Below, piece after piece: positions 18,311 through 27,529 of a stretch of 64,000 nucleotides of DNA; the first letter of the stretch is position 1; the number at the start of each line of letters is the position of its first letter. The notes beneath the pieces are model-generated. The model searched no databases and was not told where the DNA came from. It was given only the letters and a program-made list of their open reading frames with translations. Made by a program: the position numbers and the translations under genes. Origin of the DNA: Xylanimonas cellulosilytica (GTDB lineage: Bacteria > Actinomycetota > Actinomycetes > Actinomycetales > Actinomycetaceae); NCBI GenBank assembly GCA_001072465.1, contig JVKM01000059.1, positions 32,263 to 96,262 on the forward strand. Direction: 5' to 3'.

Positions 18311-19900
18311 TCAGAGGGGCAGGCGGGCGAGGAACGAGGCGATCGTCACCTGTCGATTGTCCTCGGAACGCAGCGGGGCAACGACGAGTCGCTCGACCGC
18401 ATCGCGGCACAGTCCCCGCAGGTCACGCATCACGACGCGCCGACGGCGCGATGCAGCCCACCGAGCGAGTGCTCGGCTCGCGCACGCGCAGAGCACCGTG
18501 ATCAACAGGCACAGCGCGACCAGGGCCGTCGGAAGCGGAATCGGCCCGAGCGCGGGGACCCGGACATCGATGAGGACAGCCCTGCCCAGGTGCACGAGGA
18601 CGATCCACGCAACACCGATAACAACGCCCAGCCAGGCGAGCAGCTGGGCACCACCCAGCACACGACACAGCGCCGGGGCTCCGGTCGAGACGCGAATGTG
18701 CTCCGCAACCTCACGATGCGCTGCGTCCGGAACCTCTCGCGCCCCGCTGAGCGCACGCTCGACCAGCGCCGCGCGCCAACGGGCGGAACGCGCCTGCGTG
18801 CGCTCCCCAACGGCCCCGCGAACGGCGTTGACGAAAGCAGCTTCGTCGGAGGCGGACCGAGTCGGCAACGTCGGAGTCGTCGCCCCCTCGGCACGCGACT
18901 CATCGTCCAGATGCAGGCGGCGCAGCGGGTCCACACCCGTACGTGCCAGCCAGCGCAACGGCAGCCAGCCGCCCGCCCGGCGTCCGGCACGCAGCGTCGA
19001 GTCAGCCACGGCCTCGGCGATGATCGGAGCACCCGCGAGGTCGGCGGCCGTGCCAGCCAATTCGGCGGCCAGACCATCGGTCTCGAGGCCACGGACCGTT
19101 CCAGTCAACTCCAAGGACTCACGCAGCAGCCGGGAGGCCTCACGCAGCGCAGCACGCGCGCGCGACGCCTGCCGGGAGACCCGCTCGGCGTCGCGCGTCA
19201 GGTGCTTGATGAGAGTGCGCATGCCTTCACCCGTCGTCGCCGACACCGCGAAGACCTCGGCGTCAGCCATGCCGCGCTCGCTCAGCAGACGACGCAGATC
19301 CTGCTCGATCGCATCACGCTCGGGCACGGAGATGGTATCGACGTGCGTCAGAACGACCGTCACCGATGCGTGCGACGAGCGCAGGCGCACCAGCCACTCG
19401 TCGTGCAGACGCGCGTCCGCGTACTTCTGCGGGTTAACGACAACGACGAGCGCGTCGACGCGCGACGCCAGACGATCGGTAATCTCCGCATGACTCGCCT
19501 CAACCGAATCAATGTCCGGCAAATCAACGACGACGGTGTCGCCAGGCAGCGCTTGCGGCACCTCCACCCGACGACCGATACCCAGCCACCCCAGCAATTC
19601 CTGCGGTTCACGGCCTCGCGGCAGCACGGCGCAAGCCTCGTTCGTCGTGGGGCGGCGAACACCCGCAGTGACGACCTCTCCCCCGCTCAGCGCGTTGACG
19701 AGGGAGGACTTGCCGGCACCCGTGCCTCCCAGCATGCCGATAACGCACCAGGACGGGTCGACCTCACTGCGTTCGGCGGTCACGTCAATAAGATCGCGAA
19801 TGTGCGCCAGCGTCTGCTGATCGAGGTCCGGTGCAGCCAGGGTGCACATCTCGTCAAGCTGCTGGGCAGCCGACGCTACGGGATTCGTTGCTCGCCTCAC
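18311..19900 (-). CDS. Dynamin-like/YfjP-type GTPase, second of a pair
   Basis: Large GTPase with Walker A GGTGAGKSSLVN near residue 60, switch-like DLPDIDSVEASHAEI, G4-like THVDTI and then a helical region. Two hydrophobic segments near the C-terminus (LLAWLGVVIGVAWIVLVHLG and ALVALCLLITVLCACAS) anchor it in the membrane. The 529-aa layout resembles bacterial dynamin-like and YfjP GTPases, which act in pairs. Its GTG start overlaps the stop of the partner gene by 4 bp. The exact role (membrane remodelling, division or envelope stress) is unknown. Confidence 0.85.
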   Translation of the reverse strand: MRRATNPVASAAQQLDEMCTLAAPDLDQQTLAHIRDLIDVTAERSEVDPSWCVIGMLGGTGAGKSSLVNALSGGEVVTAGVRRPTTNEACAVLPRGREPQELLGWLGIGRRVEVPQALPGDTVVVDLPDIDSVEASHAEITDRLASRVDALVVVVNPQKYADARLHDEWLVRLRSSHASVTVVLTHVDTISVPERDAIEQDLRRLLSERGMADAEVFAVSATTGEGMRTLIKHLTRDAERVSRQASRARAALREASRLLRESLELTGTVRGLETDGLAAELAGTAADLAGAPIIAEAVADSTLRAGRRAGGWLPLRWLARTGVDPLRRLHLDDESRAEGATTPTLPTRSASDEAAFVNAVRGAVGERTQARSARWRAALVERALSGAREVPDAAHREVAEHIRVSTGAPALCRVLGGAQLLAWLGVVIGVAWIVLVHLGRAVLIDVRVPALGPIPLPTALVALCLLITVLCACASRALARWAASRRRRVVMRDLRGLCRDAVERLVVAPLRSEDNRQVTIASFLARLPL

Positions 19901-21549
19901 GCCAGCGCCTCCCGGGCTCTCTGCTCGGCCACCGCCAGCTTGTCGATGAGAACCTTGTCGGAAGCCCGATCGAGGCTCGCGCTCACCGGGGCAACGACAT
20001 CCGACAGAGACTCTGCGGCGAGGCGTTCGAGCGCCGCACGAGCCTGCTCGGCCAGCGATCGAACCGTGCGTTCGCCAAAATAGGCTTCCAGGATTGTCTG
20101 GGACAGGGCGGCCGATGCCCCGGCGATACCGACTTCAACACCGGTAAGACCACCGGTCATCGTAAACGCGGCCACCATCAGCGAGACCGTCACGACGTTG
20201 ATGCCGCCCGCAAGCATGCGCCCACTGACGCGCGAGGACTCGGCCTGGCCACGAATGATCTGCGTGACCTCGCGCGTCCACTCCTGTGCGACTGTGCGTG
20301 CGCGCTGCGCCGCCGCGTCGACGTCGAGCAGCTCATCGAACGAAGACGTGTCAACGACGAAACGCGCCCTGCGCAGGGATTCACCCCACGCCCGGTGGTA
20401 TTGGTCCGCCAAACGCTGCGCAAGGCCTCCGGTCAGATCGCGCTGTACTTGAACGTCCGGGGCTGCCTGTCCACGAAGAGCACCCATCACACGCGAGCTC
20501 AGACCAGAAAACACACGCGAGACGGTCTTGGACATATCCCACGAGCCCAGCACCTCGGCGATACGTGCGCTTACTTCGCCGCGCAGTACGTCATCACTCG
20601 ACGAGGAGGACACTTCCCGGGCATAGGAAGCAACGAGCTGCTCGATATCGTCGGCGGCCGCCTCGAACTCGCGATTGCGTTGCCTCGCAGCCTCGAGTGC
20701 GCGCGTCGTCTCCTCCAACGACGAGGTGACGGCCCCGGACAGCGATCGACGTACGATAGCGGCGCGTTCCTCGGTATCGCGTCCGATTTCCTCCAGGTAG
20801 GAGCCGATCGGCGCGATTGCTTCCGCGGGCAGGCGCCCGTCGCTGAGCGGCTGTTCCTCGACCGTATGAATCGCAACCTCACCCAGGCCGCGCCGACGAG
20901 CCAACGCGGCCAGATCCTCACGAATCTCCTGCGCCGCCCCGGCGGGAACGCGGTTGAGCACGATGGCGACACGCAGTCCGCGGCTCGCGGCTTCCTCCAG
21001 GTGCTTCCACGCCACCGCATCCGCGTAGCGGGCCGCGGTCGTGACAAACACCCACAGATCTGCACCGTCGAGCAGCTCCGCAGCCAGGCGACGGTTTCCA
21101 TCCTCGACGGAATCGATGTCTGGCGCGTCCACAATGCCCACGGCGGGCCACAGCGTCTCCTCGACAGCGATCGTGATCGCGTCGAGGCTATCCCCACCCG
21201 TGCCCTCGCTCTTCGCCAGTCGCGGCAGCACTCGGTCCGACATGAACCACTCGCGCGCCTTGGGCGAGCACACCAACACGGGGCGCCGAGTCGTCGGACG
21301 CACCGCGCCCGCCCGGCTCACGTTTCGGCCAATCAACGAATTGACGAGCGTCGATTTTCCCGACCCCGTCGAACCGCCGACGACCACGAGCACGGGCGCA
21401 TCCGCGTCCTCGAGGCGCGGCAACACGACGTCCTGCAGGCGTCGCAGCGCGCGCTCCGCATCGCCACGACTCCCGTCCGGAATGGCATGGAGCGTTTCCT
21501 CGAGGGCATGTGCCAGCGAGCGAGCTGCTTCAACCGCCGTGAGGGACAC
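19897..21549 (-). CDS. Dynamin-like GTPase, first of a pair
   Basis: 550-aa GTPase with Walker A GGSTGSGKSTLVNSLIG near residue 60, DAPDIDSVEDGNRRL as G3 and NRVP as a shortened G4. A long coiled, Ala/Arg/Glu-rich helical stretch and a paired hydrophobic segment (INVVTVSLMVAAFTMTGG, VEVGIAGASAALSQ) follow. DxPDIDSVE is shared with the next gene, so the two are distant paralogues, as in heteromeric dynamin pairs. The GTG start directly follows the hisS stop without a gap. Membrane association is likely; the partner relation is inferred. Confidence 0.85.
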   Translation of the reverse strand: MSLTAVEAARSLAHALEETLHAIPDGSRGDAERALRRLQDVVLPRLEDADAPVLVVVGGSTGSGKSTLVNSLIGRNVSRAGAVRPTTRRPVLVCSPKAREWFMSDRVLPRLAKSEGTGGDSLDAITIAVEETLWPAVGIVDAPDIDSVEDGNRRLAAELLDGADLWVFVTTAARYADAVAWKHLEEAASRGLRVAIVLNRVPAGAAQEIREDLAALARRRGLGEVAIHTVEEQPLSDGRLPAEAIAPIGSYLEEIGRDTEERAAIVRRSLSGAVTSSLEETTRALEAARQRNREFEAAADDIEQLVASYAREVSSSSSDDVLRGEVSARIAEVLGSWDMSKTVSRVFSGLSSRVMGALRGQAAPDVQVQRDLTGGLAQRLADQYHRAWGESLRRARFVVDTSSFDELLDVDAAAQRARTVAQEWTREVTQIIRGQAESSRVSGRMLAGGINVVTVSLMVAAFTMTGGLTGVEVGIAGASAALSQTILEAYFGERTVRSLAEQARAALERLAAESLSDVVAPVSASLDRASDKVLIDKLAVAEQRAREALA

Positions 21550-22902
21550 TCAGTCGGTCACCTTCTCGATAGTGGGGACCGCGTCGGCCTCGGGCAGGAC
21601 CCACGTGTGCGGATCAGCGTCCACCTGCTCGCCGCTGCGAATGTCCTTCACCGTGTCGGCGCTGCCCTCCTCGCCCGGGAACCAGACGAAGGGGATGCCA
21701 CGCTTATCGGCGAACTTGATCTGCTTGCCGAACTTCGCGGCGCTGGGAGCAACGTCCGTTGAGATGCCGCGCGAACGCAGCACAGCGGCAATCGCCTCCG
21801 AGCGCTCACGCTGTTCCTCCGCGATGACCGCGACGACGACCGCCGTGGGCACCTTGCGAGAGGCCGTCACCATCGGCGCCGAGATCATGCGCGACACGAG
21901 GCGCGAGACGCCGATCGACAGGCCGACGCCCGGGTAGGTGCGCTTGCCGTCCTTCGCCAGGGAGTCGTAGCGTCCACCCGAGCAGATCGAGCCGAGGTCC
22001 TCATGACCTTCGATCTCCGACTCGTACACGCTGCCCGTGTAGTAATCGAGGCCGCGGGCGATCTTGAGGTCCGCGACGACCGCACCCGGCATCCGCTTAT
22101 TCGCGGTATCGAGGAGCTCGGTCAGCTCCTTCAGGCCCTCGTCCAGCAGTTCGCCACCCACACCGAGCTCGGCCAGACGCGCACGCACCTCGGAAGACTC
22201 AGACGTGCGGATCTGCGCCATCTGGAGCAGAACCGAGGCCTGGTCGCCGTCAATCCCGGACTGAGCCAGCTCGGCGGCCACACCCTCCGGGCCGATCTTG
22301 TCAATCTTGTCGAGGCCACGCAGGGCAGCCTCAACGTCCGTGACCCCGAGGGACTCACACACGCCCTGAACGACCTTGCGGTTGTTCACGAGCACGCGCA
22401 CGGGCGGGATCGGCAGGTTGTTGAGCGCTTCGGCCATGACGAGGGGCAGGTCCACCTCGAAGTGGAACGGGAGTTCACCGTTACCCACGACGTCGATATC
22501 CGCCTGCGTGAATTCACGGAAGCGACCGTCCTGGGGACGCTCGCCGCGCCACACCTTCTGGATCTGGTAGCGCTTGAACGGGAAATCCAGCTCGTTCGCG
22601 TTCTCGACCACGTAGCGGGCGAAGGGAACGGTGAGGTCGAAGTGCAGACCCATGCCCTTGTCCTTGGGAGCGCGTGCACCTGCCGCCGCGGCCTTCAGGG
22701 CCTGCAGGCGGTCGAGCACGTAGATCTCCTTGGAGGTCTCGCCCTTCGCTTCCAACTGCTCAAGGGTCTCGACCGCACGGGTTTCAATGCCCGCGAAGCC
22801 GTGCAATTCGAACACGCGACGCAGCTCGTCGAGGACATGCATCTCGATGATGCGGCCCTCCGGGAGCCATTCGGGGAAACCTGACAGGGACGTGCGAGCC
22901 AT
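21550..22902 (-). CDS. hisS: Histidyl-tRNA synthetase
   Basis: Charges tRNA-His. Class II motif 1 region (FAGIETRAVETLEQL), motif 2 (QIQKVWRGERPQDGRFREF), the HisA box (ARGLDYYTGSVYE), motif 3 (VGLSIGVSRL) and the C-terminal anticodon-binding domain are present. Residues 80-95 have an actinobacterial-type opening of motif 2 (MGLHFDLTVPFARYV). 450 aa. The ATG at 22902 starts MARTSLSGFPEWLP. It is followed at once by the GTPase pair. Confidence 0.97.
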   Translation of the reverse strand: MARTSLSGFPEWLPEGRIIEMHVLDELRRVFELHGFAGIETRAVETLEQLEAKGETSKEIYVLDRLQALKAAAAGARAPKDKGMGLHFDLTVPFARYVVENANELDFPFKRYQIQKVWRGERPQDGRFREFTQADIDVVGNGELPFHFEVDLPLVMAEALNNLPIPPVRVLVNNRKVVQGVCESLGVTDVEAALRGLDKIDKIGPEGVAAELAQSGIDGDQASVLLQMAQIRTSESSEVRARLAELGVGGELLDEGLKELTELLDTANKRMPGAVVADLKIARGLDYYTGSVYESEIEGHEDLGSICSGGRYDSLAKDGKRTYPGVGLSIGVSRLVSRMISAPMVTASRKVPTAVVVAVIAEEQRERSEAIAAVLRSRGISTDVAPSAAKFGKQIKFADKRGIPFVWFPGEEGSADTVKDIRSGEQVDADPHTWVLPEADAVPTIEKVTD

Positions 22903-22929
22903 TGAGCGTTCTTTCTATGAGGAAGGTGG

Positions 22930-23649
22930 TTAGCCGATGCGACGAGCGCGAATCAGATACTGGTTCGAGCGTATCTCATCCGCGAGCGTCGTCGCCGGAC
23001 CGTGCCCGGGAACAAGGACCGTGCGAGGATCAAGAGCGTTGGAAATCGTGCGCAAAGAATGCCGCATTTGAGTTTCGTCGCCCCCGGGCAGATCGGTGCG
23101 CCCGACGCTGTCCTTAAACAGCACGTCTGCGCTCATCGCCCACGGAACCGCCTCGTCGGAAGAGTAGAAGGACTGGTTGTTGACCCGGATATCGAGCGGG
23201 CTCTCCCCCAGGAAGACGGCCGAGCCCTCGGTGTGGCCAGGAGCGGGAACCATGCGCATCCACACGCCGGGGCACACCTCGAAGGAATCGGAGGGGACCT
23301 CACGCAGGTCGGAGGGCTTGACCCACTCGCCGAGGAAGTCCGGCAGCGGCATCGGCAGGAACGAGGCCGGGTCATCCATCCGGTACATGTCGGGGCCCGG
23401 GACGTACACGGGGACGGTGGTTCCGTCCGCTCCCCAGCTGGATACCGCAGCCGCGTCCCACACGTGATCGGGGTGACCGTGGGTCAGCAGAACCGCACCG
23501 ACGCTGACGTCCTCACGCTCGAGGACCTCACGAATCAGGTGCTGGATACCCGCGGAAGGGTCGACGACAAGGGCTGTGCCCGCCCCGGAAGGGACGAGCA
23601 CAAGCCCATTCGCCGCGTAGAAAGGCGACGGAATAACGTGAAGCCGCAT
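22930..23649 (-). CDS. Metallo-beta-lactamase-fold hydrolase (glyoxalase II-like)
   Basis: A 239-aa hydrolase with the metal-binding motif THGHPDHVWDA, the later His APGHTEGSAVF and the C-terminal PGHGPATTL. This is the usual pattern of glyoxalase II-like and related thioester or sulfur hydrolases. The start is set at the ATG at 23649 (MRLHVIPSPFY), 1 bp after the DUF349 stop; upstream in-frame codons lie inside that gene. The substrate is unknown. Confidence 0.92.
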   Translation of the reverse strand: MRLHVIPSPFYAANGLVLVPSGAGTALVVDPSAGIQHLIREVLEREDVSVGAVLLTHGHPDHVWDAAAVSSWGADGTTVPVYVPGPDMYRMDDPASFLPMPLPDFLGEWVKPSDLREVPSDSFEVCPGVWMRMVPAPGHTEGSAVFLGESPLDIRVNNQSFYSSDEAVPWAMSADVLFKDSVGRTDLPGGDETQMRHSLRTISNALDPRTVLVPGHGPATTLADEIRSNQYLIRARRIG

Positions 23650-23650
23650 G

Positions 23651-24985
23651 TCACTCCATGGACGAGGAGATCTGAGCCAGCCAGGCACGCTTGGTCTCGA
23701 GGGCCTCGCGCACGTTGCGCGCTGCCTTCTCATCGCCCTTGGCCTCGGCCTCGGACAGAGAACGCTCGAGCTGAGCGATCTGGTCCTCAAGCTGACCGAC
23801 CATGCCGGCGGCTCGTGCACGAGTCTCGGGGTTGGTGCGGCGCCACTCCTTCTCTTCCGCCTCGCGGACGGCTGCCTCGACGGCGCGCAGGCGGCCCTCG
23901 ATGCGGTGCAGGTCGGAGGACGGCACGCGGCCCACCTCTTCCCAGCGGTCCTGGATCTGACGCAGCTGAGCCTTGGCGCGCTCGATGTCGGTCACCGGCA
24001 GGATCGCCTCGGCGTCGACAAGGATGGCTTCCTTAGCCACCAGGTTCTCGCGGTACTCAGCGTCGGTGGCCTCGTCCTTCGCGCGGCGGGCATCGAAGAA
24101 GACCTGCTGCGCCGCACGGAAACGTGCCCACAGGGCATCGTCTTCCTTGCGGGAGGCGCGAGGAGCAGCCTTCCAGCGGTTCATGAGTTCGCGGTAGGCA
24201 CCGGAGGTGCGCGACCAGTCCACAGAAGAGGACAGAGCCTCGGCCTCGGCGATCAGAGCCTCCTTCACGCGCTTGGCCTCAGACTGAGCCTGATCCAGCT
24301 GCGAGAAGAACTGGCGACGGTGTCGATCAAACTGGGTGCGAGCGGAGGAGAAACGCTTCCACAGCTCATCCTCGATGGCCTTCTCCAGGCGCGGACCGCG
24401 GCGCTGCAGGTTCTTCCACTCGTCGAGGAGGTCGCGCAGGGTCTGACCCGACTGCTTCCAGTGCGTCTTCGCGGGATCCTGGGCAACGATTGCCTCGGCG
24501 CGCTCGACGACGGAGGTGCGCTCAGCGAGGGCGGCAGCCTTCGCAGCCTTACGCTCCTCGCGGGCGATTTCCTTGCGCTCCTCGGCGGCCTTCTCGACCG
24601 CGGCGACGCGCTCGCGCAGCGCCGGGATGTCACCGATAACGTTCGGAGAGGCGACCTGCTCGCGCAGCGTTGCGAGAGTCTGGTCGATATCGCGCGGGCT
24701 CAGCGTGCCCAGGCGATCCTCAAAAAGCTTGATGGTGGCCTCGAGGTCGGCGTAGCGACGCTCGTACAGCGCGTAGGGAGAGGCGGGAATGCCCTCGGGG
24801 AAACCGCCGATGACGCGCTCCTCATCACCGTCCTTGACATAGACAGTGCCATCCTCGCCAATGCGAGCGAAGGGGTGAGCGGGCACCTCAGAAGCAGCGA
24901 TCGTCGTCGAGGCCGCAGCCTCATCAATCGTCGACGGGGCAGCTTCGGGAGCGGTTTCGTTATTCGGAATCGGCGTCGTGGTCAC
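23651..24985 (-). CDS. DUF349 domain protein
   Basis: Conserved bacterial protein of unknown function, 444 aa, largely alpha-helical and predicted coiled-coil. At least three DUF349 repeats are visible, marked by LLDEWKNLQRRGPRLEKAIED.., LMNRWKAAPRASRKEDDALWARF and IQDRWEEVGRVPSSDLHRIE. The start is the GTG at 24985, supported by AGAAGGA 6 bp upstream; an ATG 57 bp earlier would be possible but lacks a site. An acidic N-terminal 60 aa precedes an FARIGEDGTVYV motif. A perfect palindrome lies 48-78 bp upstream. Confidence 0.93.
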   Translation of the reverse strand: MTTTPIPNNETAPEAAPSTIDEAAASTTIAASEVPAHPFARIGEDGTVYVKDGDEERVIGGFPEGIPASPYALYERRYADLEATIKLFEDRLGTLSPRDIDQTLATLREQVASPNVIGDIPALRERVAAVEKAAEERKEIAREERKAAKAAALAERTSVVERAEAIVAQDPAKTHWKQSGQTLRDLLDEWKNLQRRGPRLEKAIEDELWKRFSSARTQFDRHRRQFFSQLDQAQSEAKRVKEALIAEAEALSSSVDWSRTSGAYRELMNRWKAAPRASRKEDDALWARFRAAQQVFFDARRAKDEATDAEYRENLVAKEAILVDAEAILPVTDIERAKAQLRQIQDRWEEVGRVPSSDLHRIEGRLRAVEAAVREAEEKEWRRTNPETRARAAGMVGQLEDQIAQLERSLSEAEAKGDEKAARNVREALETKRAWLAQISSSME

Positions 24986-25032
24986 GATATTCCTTCTGAG
25001 ACGAGGGCTTACGCCCGGCGCGGGTGCGTGCC

Positions 25033-25063
25033 GATGTGACACACATAGCTAGTGTGTCACATC
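25033..25063. promoter_or_regulatory. 12-bp-arm palindrome, candidate operator
   Basis: GATGTGACACAC and GTGTGTCACATC are perfect inverted arms around ATAGCTA. It lies between rel and the DUF349 gene, 48 bp before the latter's start. No T-run follows on either strand, and the AT spacer holds a TAGCTAT -10-like element on the minus strand. This suggests a dimeric repressor or activator site overlapping the DUF349 promoter. The TGTGA/TCACA ends recall CRP-family sites but the spacing is much larger. Confidence 0.55.
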
Positions 25064-25084
25064 TAACGAGCGTCTGGAAGCTCA

Positions 25085-25099
25085 TCCCCTAAAAGGGGA
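25085..25099 (-). terminator. Small stem-loop after rel
   Basis: TCCCCT and AGGGGA around AAA, 52 bp past the rel stop. Short stem and no T-run, so only a weak candidate for the rel terminator. Confidence 0.3.
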
Positions 25100-25150
25100 C
25101 GGATGTAACACGCTTTTCGCGCGAATCGACGCAGGCCCCCCGCGCCTCGT

Positions 25151-27451
25151 CTATGAATCGGCGCCGATGCGCACCGCCTCGAAGACTCCGTCGACCCGAC
25201 GAAGGGCGGACAGGACCGCGTTCAGGTGTCCGAGGTCGGCCAGTTCGAAGGAGAAGTTACCCGACGCGACCTGATCTCCGTCGGTCTTCAGCGCGGCGGC
25301 AAGAATGTTGACGCGATAGTCGGACAGCACGCGCGTCAGATCCGAGAGCAGTCCGCCACGATCGAGAGCACGCACCTCAATCTGCACGCGGAACGGAGCG
25401 CCCAGCCCCTTCTCGTTCCAGGACACGTCGACGAAGCGCTCGGGCTGCAGCTGTCCTAGACGCACAGCGTTCGCGCACGTACTGCGATGCACCGAGACAC
25501 CCTGGCCTCGGGTAATGAAGCCGACGATGTCGTCTCCGGGCACCGGCGTACAGCACTTGGCGAGCTTGACCCAGATCTCGTTCGGACTCAGACCGGCGAC
25601 GGTGATCGCCGCATCGCCCGAGGCTTCGGAGCGCGGCTTCTGAGAACCCGGGGTCACGGCCTCGGACAGCGTCTCCTCCGTGCCGTCTCCCCCACCCAGG
25701 TTGTCGACCAGCTTGGAGACGACGTTTTGTGCGGAGATGTGGCCCTCGCCGACAGCTGCGTACAGGCCGGACACGTCCGGATAGCCGAAAGACGTCGCGA
25801 CCGACAGGATCGACTCGTGGCTCATGAGGCGCTGGAGCGGCAGGTTTTGCTTGCGCATCGCGCGGGCAAGCGCCTCCTTGCCGGCCTCCACAGCTTCCTC
25901 GCGGCGTTCCTTGGAGAACCACGCCTTGATCTTGGAGCGCGCACGCGGAGATGCGACAAAGGCCAGCCAGTCGCGCGAAGGTCCGGACTTATCCGATTTA
26001 GAGGTCACGACCTCGACCGTCTCGCCCGACTCGAGGCGTGTATCCAGGGAGACGAGGCGGCCGTTGACCTTCGCGCCCACCGTACGGTGGCCGACCTCCG
26101 TGTGCACCGCATACGCGAAGTCGACGGGCGTCGAACGCGCCGGCAACACGATGACCTGGCCCTTCGGCGTAAATACGTAGACCTCATCGCCGGCGATCTC
26201 GTAGCGCAGCGAATCGAGGAATTCCTCAGGATCCCCCGTCTCGCGCTCCATCTCGACCAAAGCGCGCAGCCAGTTCGCCTGCTCGTCAGAGCTCATGCGG
26301 TCCGCATCGCCACTCGAAGCGTTCGGGTTCTGCTTGTACTTCCAGTGCGCGGCGACGCCGTGCTCGGCGCGCTCATGCATGTCGAAGGTACGGATCTGGA
26401 TCTCCACCGGCTTTCCACCGGGTCCGATGACCGTCGTATGCAGCGACTGGTAGAGATTAAACTTCGGCATCGCAATGTAGTCTTTGAAACGGCCGGGAAT
26501 CGGGTTCCAGCGTCCGTGCAGCGCCCCCAGCACGCCGTAGCAATCCTTGATCGACTCCACCAGGACACGCACAGCCACCAGATCGAAGACCTCATCGAAG
26601 GCCTTGCCGCGCACGATCATCTTCTGGTAGATCGAGTAGTGGCTCTTCGGACGGCCACTCACCGTCCCCTTCGTGCCCGAACGACGCAAATCCTCTTCGA
26701 TCTGGTCGATGACATCTCGCAGGTATTCTTCGCGCTGGGGCGCCCTCTCCGTGACGAGGCGGTCGATCTCCTCGTAGATCTCCGGGTACAGCGTCTTGAA
26801 CGACAGCTCTTCGAGCTCCCACTTCACCATGTTCATGCCGAGGCGATGAGCCAGAGGCGCGTAGATCTCTAGCGTCTCCTTCGCCTTTTTTGCCGCCGAC
26901 TTGGCGGGCACAAACCGCCACGTGCGGGCATTATGCAGGCGGTCGCCGAGCTTGATGAGCAGCACGCGGATATCGCGGCTCATCGCGACAAGCATCTTGC
27001 GCAGGGTCTCGGACTGGGCAGCAGCGCCGTAGTGCACCTTATCGAGCTTGGTGACGCCGTCAACGAGGTTGGCGATCGCCTCGCCATACTCGGCAGCGAG
27101 TTGTTCGAGCGTGTAGTCCGTGTCCTCAACCGTGTCATGCAGCAGCGCTGCGACAAGCGTCGGGGTCGTCATGCCCATCTCCGCCAGGATGGTCGCAACG
27201 GCGACCGGATGGGTGATATACGGTTCACCGGACTTGCGCATTTGCCCGCGGTGGTGTTCCTCGGCAGTGCGGTAAGCCCGCTCAACGACGCTGATGTCCG
27301 CCTTCGGATGGTTCGCCCGCAGGGCGCGCACAAGCGGCTCAATCTCGGGGATTGTGGCGCGTCCGCGTGAGCCAAACCAAACGAGGCCAGAGCGCACTCG
27401 GGAACCGGCCGCGGGAAGTGCGGATCCTGAAGTCATGTCGTCGCTGCTCAT
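25151..27451 (-). CDS. rel: Bifunctional (p)ppGpp synthetase/hydrolase (RelA/SpoT homologue)
   Basis: Makes and degrades the stringent-response alarmone. The 766-aa product has the HD hydrolase domain with LLHDTVEDTD, the synthetase domain with GRFKDYIAMPK (the RxKD form typical of bifunctional Rel) and EIQIRTFDMHERAEHG. The TGS domain (VYVFTPKGQVIVLPARSTP), the zinc-finger-like CC stretch (WVKLAKCCTPVPGD) and the C-terminal ACT domain follow. It lies downstream of apt behind a strong hairpin, as in most Actinobacteria. Confidence 0.97.
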   Translation of the reverse strand: MSSDDMTSGSALPAAGSRVRSGLVWFGSRGRATIPEIEPLVRALRANHPKADISVVERAYRTAEEHHRGQMRKSGEPYITHPVAVATILAEMGMTTPTLVAALLHDTVEDTDYTLEQLAAEYGEAIANLVDGVTKLDKVHYGAAAQSETLRKMLVAMSRDIRVLLIKLGDRLHNARTWRFVPAKSAAKKAKETLEIYAPLAHRLGMNMVKWELEELSFKTLYPEIYEEIDRLVTERAPQREEYLRDVIDQIEEDLRRSGTKGTVSGRPKSHYSIYQKMIVRGKAFDEVFDLVAVRVLVESIKDCYGVLGALHGRWNPIPGRFKDYIAMPKFNLYQSLHTTVIGPGGKPVEIQIRTFDMHERAEHGVAAHWKYKQNPNASSGDADRMSSDEQANWLRALVEMERETGDPEEFLDSLRYEIAGDEVYVFTPKGQVIVLPARSTPVDFAYAVHTEVGHRTVGAKVNGRLVSLDTRLESGETVEVVTSKSDKSGPSRDWLAFVASPRARSKIKAWFSKERREEAVEAGKEALARAMRKQNLPLQRLMSHESILSVATSFGYPDVSGLYAAVGEGHISAQNVVSKLVDNLGGGDGTEETLSEAVTPGSQKPRSEASGDAAITVAGLSPNEIWVKLAKCCTPVPGDDIVGFITRGQGVSVHRSTCANAVRLGQLQPERFVDVSWNEKGLGAPFRVQIEVRALDRGGLLSDLTRVLSDYRVNILAAALKTDGDQVASGNFSFELADLGHLNAVLSALRRVDGVFEAVRIGADS

Positions 27452-27471
27452 GGCCCCATGATAGCGACGAA

Positions 27472-27512
27472 CGAGCGGGTCCGGGGATCGTGGCGATCCC
27501 CGGACCCGCTCG
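27472..27512. terminator. Strong hairpin between apt and rel
   Basis: A perfect 19-bp stem (27472-27490 with 27494-27512) and a 3-nt loop sit between the apt stop and rel start. Neither side has a T-run. It probably ends or pauses the apt transcript. Confidence 0.6.
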
Positions 27513-27529
27513 CTGTCAAGAAACGACGC

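Noticed and set aside
25033..25063. Terminator for rel
   Set aside because: No T-run follows on the minus strand and the AT-rich spacer would not form a stable loop; an operator fits better.
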